Translations under genes and position numbers: made by a program | DNA from: Nematostella vectensis | Lineage: Eukaryota > Cnidaria > Anthozoa > Actiniaria > Edwardsiidae | DNA length: 64,000 nucleotides | Reading direction: 5' to 3' | Assembly: GCF_932526225.1 (NCBI RefSeq) | Contig: NC_064038.1 | Coordinates: forward strand, 9,361,070-9,425,069 | In this document: positions 23,501 to 34,100 of the stretch, piece by piece | Numbering within the stretch: position 1 is the stretch's first letter | Layout of the letters: every line of letters begins with the position of its first letter | Notes under the pieces: model-generated | The model's input: the letters and a program-made list of their open reading frames with translations, nothing else | Told to the model about the DNA's origin: nothing | The model's database searches: none

Positions 23501-26500
23501 GATAAAATGCAATATACACCTCCTAGAAGATGGATATTTTCCTGCGCCACAAAATCAAGCAAAATGGCAATTGTAACAGCTGATTTGCAAGTGTTTCCAA
23601 AAAGAAATTTGCTCTAAAGCAAACAATTATAACATTTCCATTTCCGTGGATAGTGGCTTTAAAAATATCTACCTCAATGGAAATGGTATAATTGTTTTTG
23701 ATTTGTTTGTTGATTTTTCTTTAGTTCACCTTTTGCCAAATCACCCTTGCAGGCATCTAATTTCTCTCTGGATCTCTTTTTTTAATTTGTCCATATTAGA
23801 AACAGTCATGTAAGCACCTCCTAATTTTTGCAACACTTTTGTGTATTTTATTTTCAGGAATGTTTGAAAAATGATGAAATTTGCAAAAATGAGATGAAAG
23901 TGTAATAAGAGTTACTGTATCTTTTTATTACAGATGGAACTGAGGAGCTGTCAAAACCAAATAAATGGAGTTTGTTATGATCTAGACTACTCTATAAAGT
24001 AAGTGTTCTGTTGATAGTGCCATTGCTGTTGTTGTTGTTGTTGTTGTTGCAATTGATAGTGCAGTTGTTGTTGTTGCAATTGATAGTACAGTTGTTGTTG
24101 TTGTTAATAGTGCCATTGCTGTTGTTGTTGTTGTTGTTGCAATTGATAGTGCAGTTGTTGTTGTTGCAATTGATAGTACAGTTGTTGTTGTTGTTAATAG
24201 TGCCATTGCTGTTGTTGTTGTTGTTGTTGCAATTGATAGTGCAGTTGTTGTTGTTACAATTGATAGTACAGTTGATGTTGTTGTTAAAAATGCGTCTGTT
24301 GTTGTTGTGGTTTAAAGTGCAATTGCTGTTTTCGTGCCTGATAGTACAGTTGTTGTTGTTGTGGTTGATAGTGCAGTTGTTGTGATTGCAGTCAAAAGTG
24401 CTGTTGTTGTTGTTGTTGTTATTGTTGATATTGCAGTTGTCGTGGTTGCTGTTACAGTTATCAGGAAATCAATTAGGATTTCCCTTGATAAATTTGATAT
24501 TTTGTCCACAGGACTGTACAATCCATGCAGCATATTCCGCATTTCACTATAATACAGGTATGAGTTATTTTAGGCTCAGGCGTGTACACAGTGGGTGCGC
24601 AGGGTTGCGTGCACCCCCCCTTGGCGGTCAATAAGTTGGTCATTTCTTATTCAAATACTGTGATTTTTCCATGATACCTATGACTGCGCATCCCCCTCAG
24701 CCAATTCTGGGTATTGGCCTGTGACTCCTTGTGAAACTGATATGTACCGTAGTGGACCTAGGGGAAGGGTTTAGGGAGTTTAACCCCCTTCCCCGCCCCC
24801 TCTTGGGCTGCCTAAGGAAAGTGTTTTATACCAATTTCCTCTCTTATGTCTCTAATTGGTGCAAAGAATATGAAGGATGTTGAGTTGGTGTTCCTGGGAG
24901 GGTATAAGATAATATTAAATTTCTACATATCTTTGGGATACGTGCTCCCAAAACAGTGTACAGAAAGTCTCCTGTGCATGGAGAAGGAAAGACAATGCAA
25001 CAAATCCCCCCCCCCTTCTCAATAATCGTGATAAGTATTAGCCCCTTGATAAGTGCCCTCAGCGAAAAGGTACTGTAGATCCACCCCTATGTATAGTACT
25101 TGGGATACTCCTTAGATACTTGCTTTTCACTGAAATAATGTATTTAGATATTAAAGCCTCATTGTCACCAGTTTACTTCTGGAGGTCCAACAGAAACGTC
25201 AGCCATCAAAAGACAAAAGAATCTATTAGAATCTGCGCTATAAAATAGGCCATCCGCTCCAAATTATCAGTCACATCCTCAAAGAAACTTCCAATAGACA
25301 CACTGCTTTTACAATTTTGAAATATTTTCTGCAACTTCCATTTAAAATAATCGGAGATTGTTACGCAACCATCTGGAAGTGCGGCTTTAAGTGGCCAACA
25401 TCACTTGTCTTGCTCCAGATGTGGTTGTTTCATAGAGGTCTGTACATTGTTTTATAAACTCTAGACATTTTGGATAAACATACTGTGGTATGATTAGTGA
25501 TGATTTGAGTATTCAATGTTGTGCAGGAGTGTCTTAGAAGTGCCATAGCATCTAAGAAGAACCTTGATGCAGCAAAACTTGAAAGGTAATATTGGCATAA
25601 ATGTTTTCTGAGAATGCAAGACATTGTTTTTCATTGCTTATTCAAGCTACTTATGACTCAAAAACACTGGTCTTCCAATTCTAAATTTTCGATTGTCAAT
25701 TCCCATATTTTACACAAGAACCACAGGTCAGTTATGGCTTGACTATTCAACTTTTGAAGGGGGGTTAGTTGAGCATGATTTTTCACTGCCATGCAGAATA
25801 CCTTTGTCATGTAGTGGAACTTTTTTCTTGGACCCAACAATGCAAATTGTTTTTGAGACATGAATGGCATGCACTTTTTTTTCTCATGTAACTGCCAAGA
25901 CTATTTCTTTTGCAGGAGAAGTAAAAAAGTTGATGAAGGGTCTGGGGCTCAGAGTGCAGATGCTGTGTCTGAAGTATCCATTGAAACACAAGATGTTGAG
26001 GTGGGATGATACAGTGTACAAACAATAGATGACTGGCACCCAAAAAAAATGTGATTTGTTGAGTGGCAAACTCAGATGCCAAAATAAACACAAAGAGAGT
26101 GAAAAAAAATATTCAATGAAAATAAGCCCTATCTGGCAGATACGGTCTGGCTTATTCGTAATTGCTGAATAAAATGCCTTTTGTTGTTATTTAGCCGCTA
26201 ATAGCCAGATAGGGCACTAGTTTGCCACCCAAAAGTTTTCATTACTTTTAGCTAAAAGGGAAGTCATGTCTATCATAGTTAGACACCATAAATAAGTGGA
26301 GTTTATGTATTCAAGAGGTTTGTGGGTGCTTGGTGGTTTATGACTAAATAATATATTATATTATCAAACTTTTGTAAACTGAGGTTGAATCATAAATTGT
26401 GAAATGATAAAGTAAAAATAAATAAAAGCAGTTGCTTAAACAAATATCTGAGACTTGACCCTTTAATTTCAACTCTTTAATATTGCCATAGTAACCAGTA

Positions 26501-26717
26501 ATATCTTTTGAATGCCCTTTTCAATAGTTTGTATCATTGATAATTCACTGTACATTAATGATGGTTTGTACTGTATCACCAGGGTTTCATCTGCCCTAAC
26601 TGTATGCAGGTGTTGACTAGCCAAGATGAGCTATTAGAGCACTGGCAAAGCCAACACGAAACTGCTAATGACACAAGACAAGGCTATAATGATGATGCTA
26701 ATAATGATCAAGATTAA
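20594..26717 (+). CDS. BORCS8: BORCS8-like protein with a C-terminal C2H2 finger (7 exons, 190 aa)
   Basis: BORCS8 is a subunit of BORC, which recruits Arl8 to lysosomes for kinesin-driven transport. Exons: 20594-20663, 22985-23097, 23934-23998, 24512-24557, 25527-25585, 25916-26000, 26583-26717. All GT-AG and in phase; 573 nt. Residues ~24-130 match the family, notably NEPSVGLYRIQEHVRRSLP, which is almost the vertebrate sequence. Vertebrate BORCS8 ends at ~119 aa. Here exon 7 adds GFICPNCMQVL with Cys150, Cys153, His166 and His171, spaced C-x2-C-x12-H-x4-H, as in the N-terminal Rab5-binding finger of EEA1 and in rabenosyn. The exon 7 acceptor has a modest pyrimidine tract, and another acceptor exists at 27135, so the end may be alternatively spliced. 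Confidence 0.9.
20914..21795. mobile_element. ~880-bp inverted-repeat element in BORCS8 intron 1
   Basis: The left end TAAGGTAGTTGTACCTATTA and the right end, read in reverse, TAAGGTAATGGTAGCTATTA are near-identical and continue into TCGGACA/TTGGACA. Ends abut TA-like sites. There is no transposase. A subterminal array at 21450-21626 repeats part of the end motif (GATAATAGGGCTAG, period ~20-21 bp, 8-9 copies). Confidence 0.7.
21890..22705. repeat. 68-bp minisatellite, ~12 copies
   Basis: The unit includes ACCACTGAGGACACTGGCCC and CAGACTAACACACATAGAA. Copies are highly alike with a few base changes. It lies in BORCS8 intron 1, just after the inverted-repeat element. Confidence 0.95.
24010..24450. 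repeat. (TTG)n with ~90-bp higher-order unit
   Basis: Runs of GTTGTTGTTG alternate with ATAGTGCCATTGCTG and CAATTGATAGTACAG. The pattern repeats every 90-93 bp at 24018, 24111 and 24201. It starts within ~15 bp of the exon 3 donor at 23999. Leu- or Thr-rich ORFs across it are shadows. Confidence 0.9.
25151..25390 (-). mobile_element. TTAA-flanked MITE, copy 4 (BORCS8 intron 4)
   Basis: Flanked by TTAA at 25151-25154 and 25387-25390. Inverted termini and internal sequence as in the NUF2 copies. The best-preserved copy. Confidence 0.8.
26125..26220. repeat. Short inverted-repeat element
   Basis: GCCCTATCTGGC near 26127 faces GCCAGATAGGGC near 26205. A partial relative lies at about 34240-34330 (GAAAATAAGC ... 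TTTTGTTGTTGATATTTTGCCG). It sits in BORCS8 intron 6. Confidence 0.6.
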
Positions 26718-26759
26718 CACAGATTAAATAATTAAAAGGTAATAAAGCGCTGCTCATGA

Positions 26760-27060
26760 TGATAATGATGTTGGTATAATGACGTTCAATGATAAAAGGT
26801 AGTGGTCATGTTGATGGTAGTGGTGGTGATGCTTGTAATGATGATGTTTGGAGATATTATACAAACAGTGATGATGATGCTGCTGCGATGATGGCGATGA
26901 CAAGTATGACAATTATAATGAAAGTTATGGTATACTGACTGTTGATGATGGTGGTGATGATGATGACGATGATGATATCGAGTTATGGTAAAGATTACAC
27001 TATGACTGATTATGATGATGATGAAATTTGTATCGACCACATTAATGATGCCACTCATGG
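26760..27060. repeat. ATG/GAT-rich simple sequence
   Basis: Imperfect GATGATG and GATGGTGGT runs in the 3' flank of the BORCS8-like gene. Similar tracts lie at 32430-32830 and 35330-35560. His/Tyr-rich ORFs here are artefacts. Confidence 0.8.
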
Positions 27061-27256
27061 TAGTAACGATAATGATTACTACTGTATGGTGAAGATTGCT
27101 AAATTAATAAGCACCTACTGTGTTTTTATTTTCAGATTGCCTACGAGGAAGATGATGAAGGAGTTGAAAGCCATGCTGCCTGTGTCACTCGACAATAATG
27201 CAATTGTTCAGAATACAACTTGCTTAGAATGGAATACAGTAGCTACTGTATAGTAT

Positions 27257-27870
27257 GGCTATGCGTGGAATAGAATAGCCATAATAACATGTGGAATGGT
27301 ATAGATATGGGTGCAAGTGGAATGGAATAGCATGACTATGCATGGAATGAAATAGCCATAATAACATGTTGAATGGAATAGCCATAATAACATGTTGAAT
27401 GGAATAGCCATGATAAGATGTGGAATGGAATAGCTATGGCTTTGAGTGGAATGGAATAGCATGACTGTGTGGAATGAAATAGCCATAATAACATGTGGAA
27501 TGGAATAGCCGTAATAACATGTTGAATGGAATAGCCATAATAACATGTGGAATGGAATAGCCATGATAAAATGTGGAATGGAATAGCTATGGCTTTGAGT
27601 GGAATGGACTAGCATGACTATGCGTGGAATGGAATAGACATAATAACATGTGGAATGGAATAGCCATAATAACATGTGGAATGGAATAGCTATGGCTTTG
27701 AGTGGAATGGAATAGCATGACTATGCGTGGAATGGAATAGCCATAATAACATGTTGAATGGAATAGCCATGATAAAATGTGGAATGGAATAGCTATGGCT
27801 TTGAGTGGAATGGACTAGTATGACTATGCGTGGAATGGAATAGACATAATAACATGTGGAATGGAATTAC
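27257..27870. repeat. 26-bp GGAATGGAAT minisatellite
   Basis: Units near GGAATGGAATAGCCATAATA + ACATGT, interleaved with a TGGCTTTGAGTGGAATGGAA variant, form a ~140-180 bp higher-order pattern. It gives a Ser/His/Tyr-rich ORF on the minus strand that is not a gene. Confidence 0.9.
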
Positions 27871-27959
27871 TGTGATGATGTACATGTATTGAACTACTTT
27901 GTCAGGAACGCTTGATCGCAGTGGAGGGTCAAACAGAAGAGATAATACTACCTAACAAG

Positions 27960-28125
27960 CAGGGGCGTAGCCAGGGGGGTGGCCCAGGGGGCCCTGGCCC
28001 CCCCTTCTAGCAGCCAAAATACAGTGAATGTATGAGACATTATCTAAAATACAGGGAAAAATGTCTTGAAAGGACCTTTTGGGCCCCCTCCTGTTAAAAA
28101 TCCTGGCTACGCCGCTGACAAGTAC
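27960..28125. repeat. Dispersed element (GGGGCGTAGCCAGG family)
   Basis: Starts CAGGGGCGTAGCCAGGGGGG and ends in TGGCTACGCCGCTG, so the termini are inverted. Relatives lie at about 33995-34110 and 38825-38940. Probably a non-autonomous element. Confidence 0.6.
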
Positions 28126-28199
28126 TGTATAAACAACATACAAACCTTGATCACATGCCTGTAAGGTATGTACCCGTGTCGCAAGTTGACTGTCCCTGT

Positions 28200-28815
28200 T
28201 CACCTGATTGGAGTGATATTGGCGCGGTGTACCTGATTGGAGTGATATTGGCGCGGTGTACCTGATTGGAATGATATTGGCGCGGTGTACCTGATTGGAG
28301 TGATATTGGCGCGGTGTACCTGATTGGAATGATATTGGCGCGGTGTACCTGATTGGAGTGATATTGGCGCGGTGTACCTGATTGGAGTGATATTGGCGCG
28401 GTGTACCTGATTGGAATGATATTGGCGCGGTGTACCTGATTGGAGTGATATTGGCGCGGTGTACCTGATTGGAGTGATATTGGCGCGGTGTACCTGATTG
28501 GAATGATATTGGCGCGGTGTACCTGATTGGAATGATATTGGCGCGGTGTACCTGATTGGAGTGATATTGGCGCGGTGTACCTGATTGGAGTGATATTGGC
28601 GCGGTGTACCTGATTGGAGTGATATTGGCGCGGTGTACCTGATTGGAGTGATACTGGCGCGGTGTACCTGATTGGAATGATATTGGCGCGGTGTACCTGA
28701 TTGGAGTGATATTGGCGCGGTGTACCTGATTGGAATGATATTGGCGCGGTGTAGCTGGTTGGGGTGATATTGGCGCGGTGTAGCTGGTTGGGGTGATATT
28801 GGCGCGGTGTACCTG
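28200..28815. repeat. 29-bp minisatellite, ~21 copies
   Basis: The unit is GGCGCGGTGTACCTGATTGG plus AGTGATATT, with an A/G variant (GAATG/GAGTG). The 295 aa minus-strand ORF across it is a repeat artefact. Confidence 0.95.
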
Positions 28816-29624
28816 GCCTTCTCGATTAAGGTGCTGCACAGAGTAAACCTTTTTCGCTGAAAAACATGTCGCTTACTTAATCAGTGCGAGTTATAGGAAC
28901 CGATTTTGCCAAAGCGATAAGCGGGGGAGAGCCACAAGGGCACTAGTGAGCCCCCTAGTGTAACCCTGCATCGCGGAAGGGGAGGAAGAAAGGGATGAAA
29001 TCATGCATGAAACCCTCATTGTTGGTAATGTAGAAACGCATAGCAGCCCCGGACCAGGTGAACCAAAAGAATGGTTTTGCAACAAACTCCGACAACCCGA
29101 GCACTTGCGATTACGCTGAGGCATTTTTAAAATAAAAGACAGTCTAAAATACTAATAAAAACAGATGTGCTACAACGAATACTAAGGCCAATCACAGGGC
29201 TGTCTCGGTTAGCCCAATTATTACCTTTAAGCCGAAACTGCTCTAAGGAGAGGAAATTATGCGCGGATTGTGCATTGGGAACTTGGTGCCAGTTGCTTTT
29301 TGCAGCATATTCATTAGTGAAAACAGGACAGTTTTTTCGGTAGATAACGTATATGTTGATCTTTTTTTAATACCCAAGATGGGATAGCCTACAGATAAAA
29401 TATATGTAGATACTTCTTACCGAAAAAGACCTGTAGATTGCATCTATAAATGCAAATCTAAATAAAGGTATACATTAGCTACCTAACTTGTTTATATATT
29501 TTCATACTTATTTACATATAAAAGAAACTAAGCTACAGTAAACACCCGCGTATATAAGAACCTAGAGATTTTGATCTTAAAAGAACCTAGAGATATTAGT
29601 CTTGAAAGAACCTACAGGCTGAAA

Positions 29625-29885
29625 TACACCTATTTCACAAAAGGTTGTCAGTGCAAATGGCGAAAGGCAAATGGTAAATGGCTTATGGGTACTAATTATT
29701 CGTAAAATTGAAGGTGTTAAATAAAGTCCAGCAATGTCAGAGCCAAGCATTGGTAACCTTTAATGGATAATTGTTTTGATTTATCAATATTCTTCGAGAC
29801 GCATGGTTACTTCCGGTCCGTAGAACTGCCATTTGCCAATCGCCATTTACAATATGCACAGACAACCTTTATTGAAATAGGTGTA
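29625..29885. mobile_element. MITE with ~55-bp terminal inverted repeats
   Basis: The left end TACACCTATTTCACAAAAGG and the right end read in reverse (TACACCTATTTCAATAAAGG) match, and the match continues through GTTGTC, GTGCA and AAATGGCG. Total 261 bp, no coding capacity. Confidence 0.75.
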
Positions 29886-31049
29886 TGTCATGTTAAGCAC
29901 CTTTATAAATTGTGTTAAGCATTGATCGCTTTTGCAAACAAGCATTTTAACAGACTGTTACTGTTGGGATATATGAAAAAAATCAAATTATAATCACACC
30001 TAAACAGTCTGATTTTGCCAAAATTTGCAACGATCTATAAAAACCTTTAAGCCTGATCTTTAACGTTCTAGGTTTTTATACAAGGGTATTTACTGTACAG
30101 TAGCCTCCATTCTAATGAGCGTATGGGAATGTATGAAAAGGGTCTTTGATCACGTGATCAGATCAGTTTGACGGTTTTTTTGTTTGCTGCGTTAACACGT
30201 GACATGTTAAGAAATTCAGCCAAATATTTTGTGTTTCGCGGATATGGATATCAAAAGAAGAAGATTTTCTTTTTAAAATGAACATTTTAGATAATAGGCC
30301 AAATTTAATATCATTGGGGGTGCGGTATAATTTGCCATGAAAGGGAGGCTTTAGAGATCGGAGCTTGTTTTGAAGTAAAGCTAAATTTCCTGGTTAGAAG
30401 TCCTTGAAACTTGGCATAAAAGGTTGCAAACAAATTTCAAGGCGAGCTGTAAGAAACCTGATCAAGCTCCTTTCACGCAAATCGCACTCTAACCTGAACT
30501 TGTTTTAGCAGGGGTGGATCTAGGTACGGTCCGAGCGCCCCCCCCCCCCCCCCCCCTAAATTTCAGATATTAAGCTCAAAAATAACAAGAAATATGAGAC
30601 AATCCACGAAAGAACAATGAATCCGGCCCCCTTTCTTGAAACCCTTGCTTCGACCCCCGTTTTTGCAATTCCTGGATCCGCCCTTCTTCGGTGTTAGTGT
30701 GAATCACAGTTAATAAAGGGAAATGGTTACGAAACTCGCCGAACTTCAAAGGCCGAACGTACAGTACAAGAGAATATAGAAAAAAAAGTCGTTGCTCTGC
30801 ATCAATACCGCTTTCCCATTTGTTTTTTCAACTCAAACAGTATTGATGGAAATTCAAAATCATGCTTGCTTATTAAGCTCACTGAAATTGTTCGATAGAG
30901 CTCTAATTTTTAGAATTTTAGCCAGGGTTGACAGTTTTGACAGGGCTGTTCAACATCAAAGAGCGCCTATTGTTTATGGCCTTTGAAGTTTGCAGGGTTT
31001 TGTTACAACCTCCCCCTACTAACTAGGTGTAACTACAACATGAGGCAGA

Positions 31050-31125
31050 CATTGTCCACGTGGGATAAGGACTTAATCACGTGAGACTAGTCTTGATCAC
31101 ATGACCCTGAACGACCACGTGGAGG
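31050..31125. promoter_or_regulatory. Cluster of E-box (CACGTG) palindromes
   Basis: CACGTG occurs at 31057-31062, 31078-31083 and 31116-31121, plus CACATG near 31098, about 40-110 bp past the SLCO4 stop codon. CACGTG is bound by Myc/Max, USF and MiT/TFE-type bHLH factors. Function here is inference; it may be 3' UTR sequence. Confidence 0.35.
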
Positions 31126-31166
31126 GTAGGAATGTTTGGCTGTTGGCCAGGGGTCTTTAATGCCCG

Positions 31167-34100
31167 TCAAGCCTTGCAGTCCGTGCTATCCGTCTGAGAC
31201 TCGTTACTGTGCTTCACCACAGCTTTGCCATTGGTCATCTCGCCAGTCACATTATTAGCCTCCTCTGTTGGTGCGCTCTGATTGGCTATCTCCATTGGCA
31301 TATCCCCCCTGCTGTTTATCCTGGACAGCCTCTTGCTGAAGCGCCACGAAATGAAGTAAGCGATGCACGAGATCGCTAAGATAAGACAAACAAGCAGAAC
31401 AATGAAGTCACAAGAACACACAGACGTGACGGGGGGTCTGCTTTTCGACAAGGATAGAAATGAATGCGGTTTTTTAATATTAATTTGCTAGCCGACTACT
31501 ACCAACAGCTAAATAAAAAAATCCATGAAGCGAATTTATTGGCCAGCACTGAAATGTAAGACGCTGGCCAATCAAAAAGCACCAAATTCAATTCCGTTTG
31601 TTTGAATGACGGAGGCCAGATAGCGGTTTAGCAATTGGAAATTCTTGTGGAGAGAATATTAAAAGCGCAGTTATTTAATGAAGAGAGTGAACGTTTCTTT
31701 ATAAGGCGGGGGTTAAGATGATACTTCAACCCCCCCCCCCCCCCCCTCCAAAAAAAAGCTACATTATACCCTCCCAGGGTGTCCAATCTTTCATTCTCTG
31801 AGGTTTATTGACAGCTCGGCTATCATAGTTCAATCATACATAGGACTATTTTATCAAGTTCCGTGTACAAAACTACTACCTTGTCACCAGTTGACTTCCG
31901 GTCGATTACGCAATCTCCGATGATTTTAACGGAAAACGCAAAAAATATTAAAAATTGCAAAGCAATGGGTCTATTGGAAGTTTCTTTAAGGACATGACTG
32001 ATTATTTAGAGTGGGTGGCCTTATAAATAGCGCAGTTTCTTATAGATTCTCTCGTCGGTTGAGGTTTCCGTCGTCCCCCCGGAAGTAAACTGGTCACAAT
32101 GCCGCTTTTATGCCAAGAGGACCGGTACCCGTTTTCCCCGGCCAGCTCACTTGCATGCTCCCCACCCCTCCACCCTGACTCACCATTGATAGGCAGAGCC
32201 GCAGCCATAAGAACTAGACCCAGTCTGTCGTGCTTGTAGTTGAGACAGTTCCCCCGCGTTCCGCAATTATACCGCCACAGGGTGCACGTGCTGTCAATCA
32301 AATGTCCAAACAGAATGGGGCCTGGGAGCGAGCCTAGCAGCCTAATGAAGACAAACTGTAAGCCCAGGGCATAGCCGCGCTGATTATCAGCCACAGACCT
32401 GGGAACAACAAGAGACATGCACGACAGTTTTACATAATAGTGGTGATGGGGTAATGATGATGGTGATGGTGATGAAAACGATGGTAACGGCGCTGAAAAT
32501 GGTGATGATAATGGTGGGGGTTATGGTGTTAATGAAGATGGTAGTGATAATGGTGACAATAATGATAGTGTCGTACGTGTGTTGATGAAGATGGTAGTGA
32601 TAATGGTGTCGGTCGTGTTGATGATGATGATGGTTGTTATAGTGTTAATGATGATAGTAGTGATAATGGTGAAGCTTGTGGCAATGGTGTCGGTCGTATT
32701 GATGATGATGATGGTATAATAAGAATAGGGATAATGACGATGATGACAATTATAATAAAGGACACGATAATAATGGTGACGATGATAATGATGCTGATTG
32801 TTATCACTGTTGCCAAATATGTTTTTGAAGATTATATTTTTTACTATTATCTTGGATGGAACGGTATAACGCATTCCCCACCCTACCTTATCGTGACTAT
32901 CTTAGATAGAATGGTGTAACGCATTCCACCCTGCCTTATCGTGACTATCTTAGATAGAATGGTGTAACGCATTCCACTCTACCTTATCGTGACTTTCTTA
33001 TATGAGATGGTGTGTAACGCATTCCACCCTGCCTTATCGTGACTATCTTAGATAGAATGGTGTAACGCATTCCACTCTACCTTATCGTGACTTTTTTATA
33101 TGGAATAGTGTCACGCATTCCACCCTTACCTCATCGTCACTATCTTATATGGAATGGTGTCACGCATTCCACTCTACCTTATCGTCACTATCTTAGATGG
33201 AATGTTCTCACGCATTCCACCCTTACCTCATTGTCACTATCTTATATGGAATGGTGTAACGCATTCCACCCTTACCTCATTGTCACTATCTTATATGGAA
33301 TGGTGTAACGCATTCCACCCTTACCTTATCGTGACGATCTTAAATGGAATGGTGTCACGCATCCCACCCTTACCTCATTGTCACTATCTTATATGGAATG
33401 GTGTAACGCATCACACCCTTACCTCATCGTCACTATCTTATATGGAATGGTGTAACGCATTCCACCCTTACCTCATCGTCACTATCTTATATGGAATGGT
33501 GTAACGCATTCCACCCTTACCTCATTGTCACTATCTTATATGGAATGGTGTAACGCATTCCACCCTTACCTTATCGTGACGATCTTAAATGGAATGGTGT
33601 CACGCATTCCACCCTTACCTCATCGTCACTATCTTATATGGAATGGTGTAACGCATCCCACCCTTACCTCATTGTCACTATCTTATATGGAATGGTGTCA
33701 CGCATCCCACCCTTACCTCATTGTCACTATCTCATATGGAATGGTTTAACGCATTCCACCCTTACCTTATCGTGACGATCTTAGATGGAATGGTGTTGGA
33801 GAAGCTGATCACGGAGAGGACGATGGCGCCGATCAGGAATGGAATCAAGTTCTTGCACTGTCGCTCACACAACCCGCTCCCCAGGGACGGCATCGCACCA
33901 CTTGCCGCTGATTCCACACATGCGCAGTTCGTGTACGTCTGTGATAAAAAGCGATTGTTTCCCATGAAAGTTGATCGTGGTTTTGGTTATTAATAGCAGC
34001 GGCTTGGCCAGGATTTGTAACTGGAGGGGGCCCAAACGGCCCTTTCAAGGCATTTTAGATAATGTATCATACATTTACTGTATTTTTGGCTGCTAGAAGG

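Larger units (their letters stand above)
28816..31166. other. Gene-poor stretch downstream of SLCO4
   Basis: It holds a MITE at 29625-29885, a poly-C run near 30540 inside a 'GGATCTAGG...GGATCCGCC' repeat, and E-box motifs near 31057-31121. A Cys/Ser-rich open frame at 28891-29124 (-) looks like a decayed repeat, and I cannot assign it. No confident gene. Confidence 0.4.

Noticed and set aside
24011-24385. Leu-rich ORF of 124 aa on +
   Set aside because: Translation of (TTG)n in BORCS8 intron 3.
27259-27675. ORF of 138 aa on -
   Set aside because: Frame through the GGAATGGAAT minisatellite.
27952-28839. ORF of 295 aa on -
   Set aside because: Product of the stop-free 29-bp tandem repeat; residues simply repeat the unit.
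33087-33749. + strand ORFs of 73-116 aa
   Set aside because: Translations of the 48-bp array derived from SLCO4 exon 8 on the other strand.
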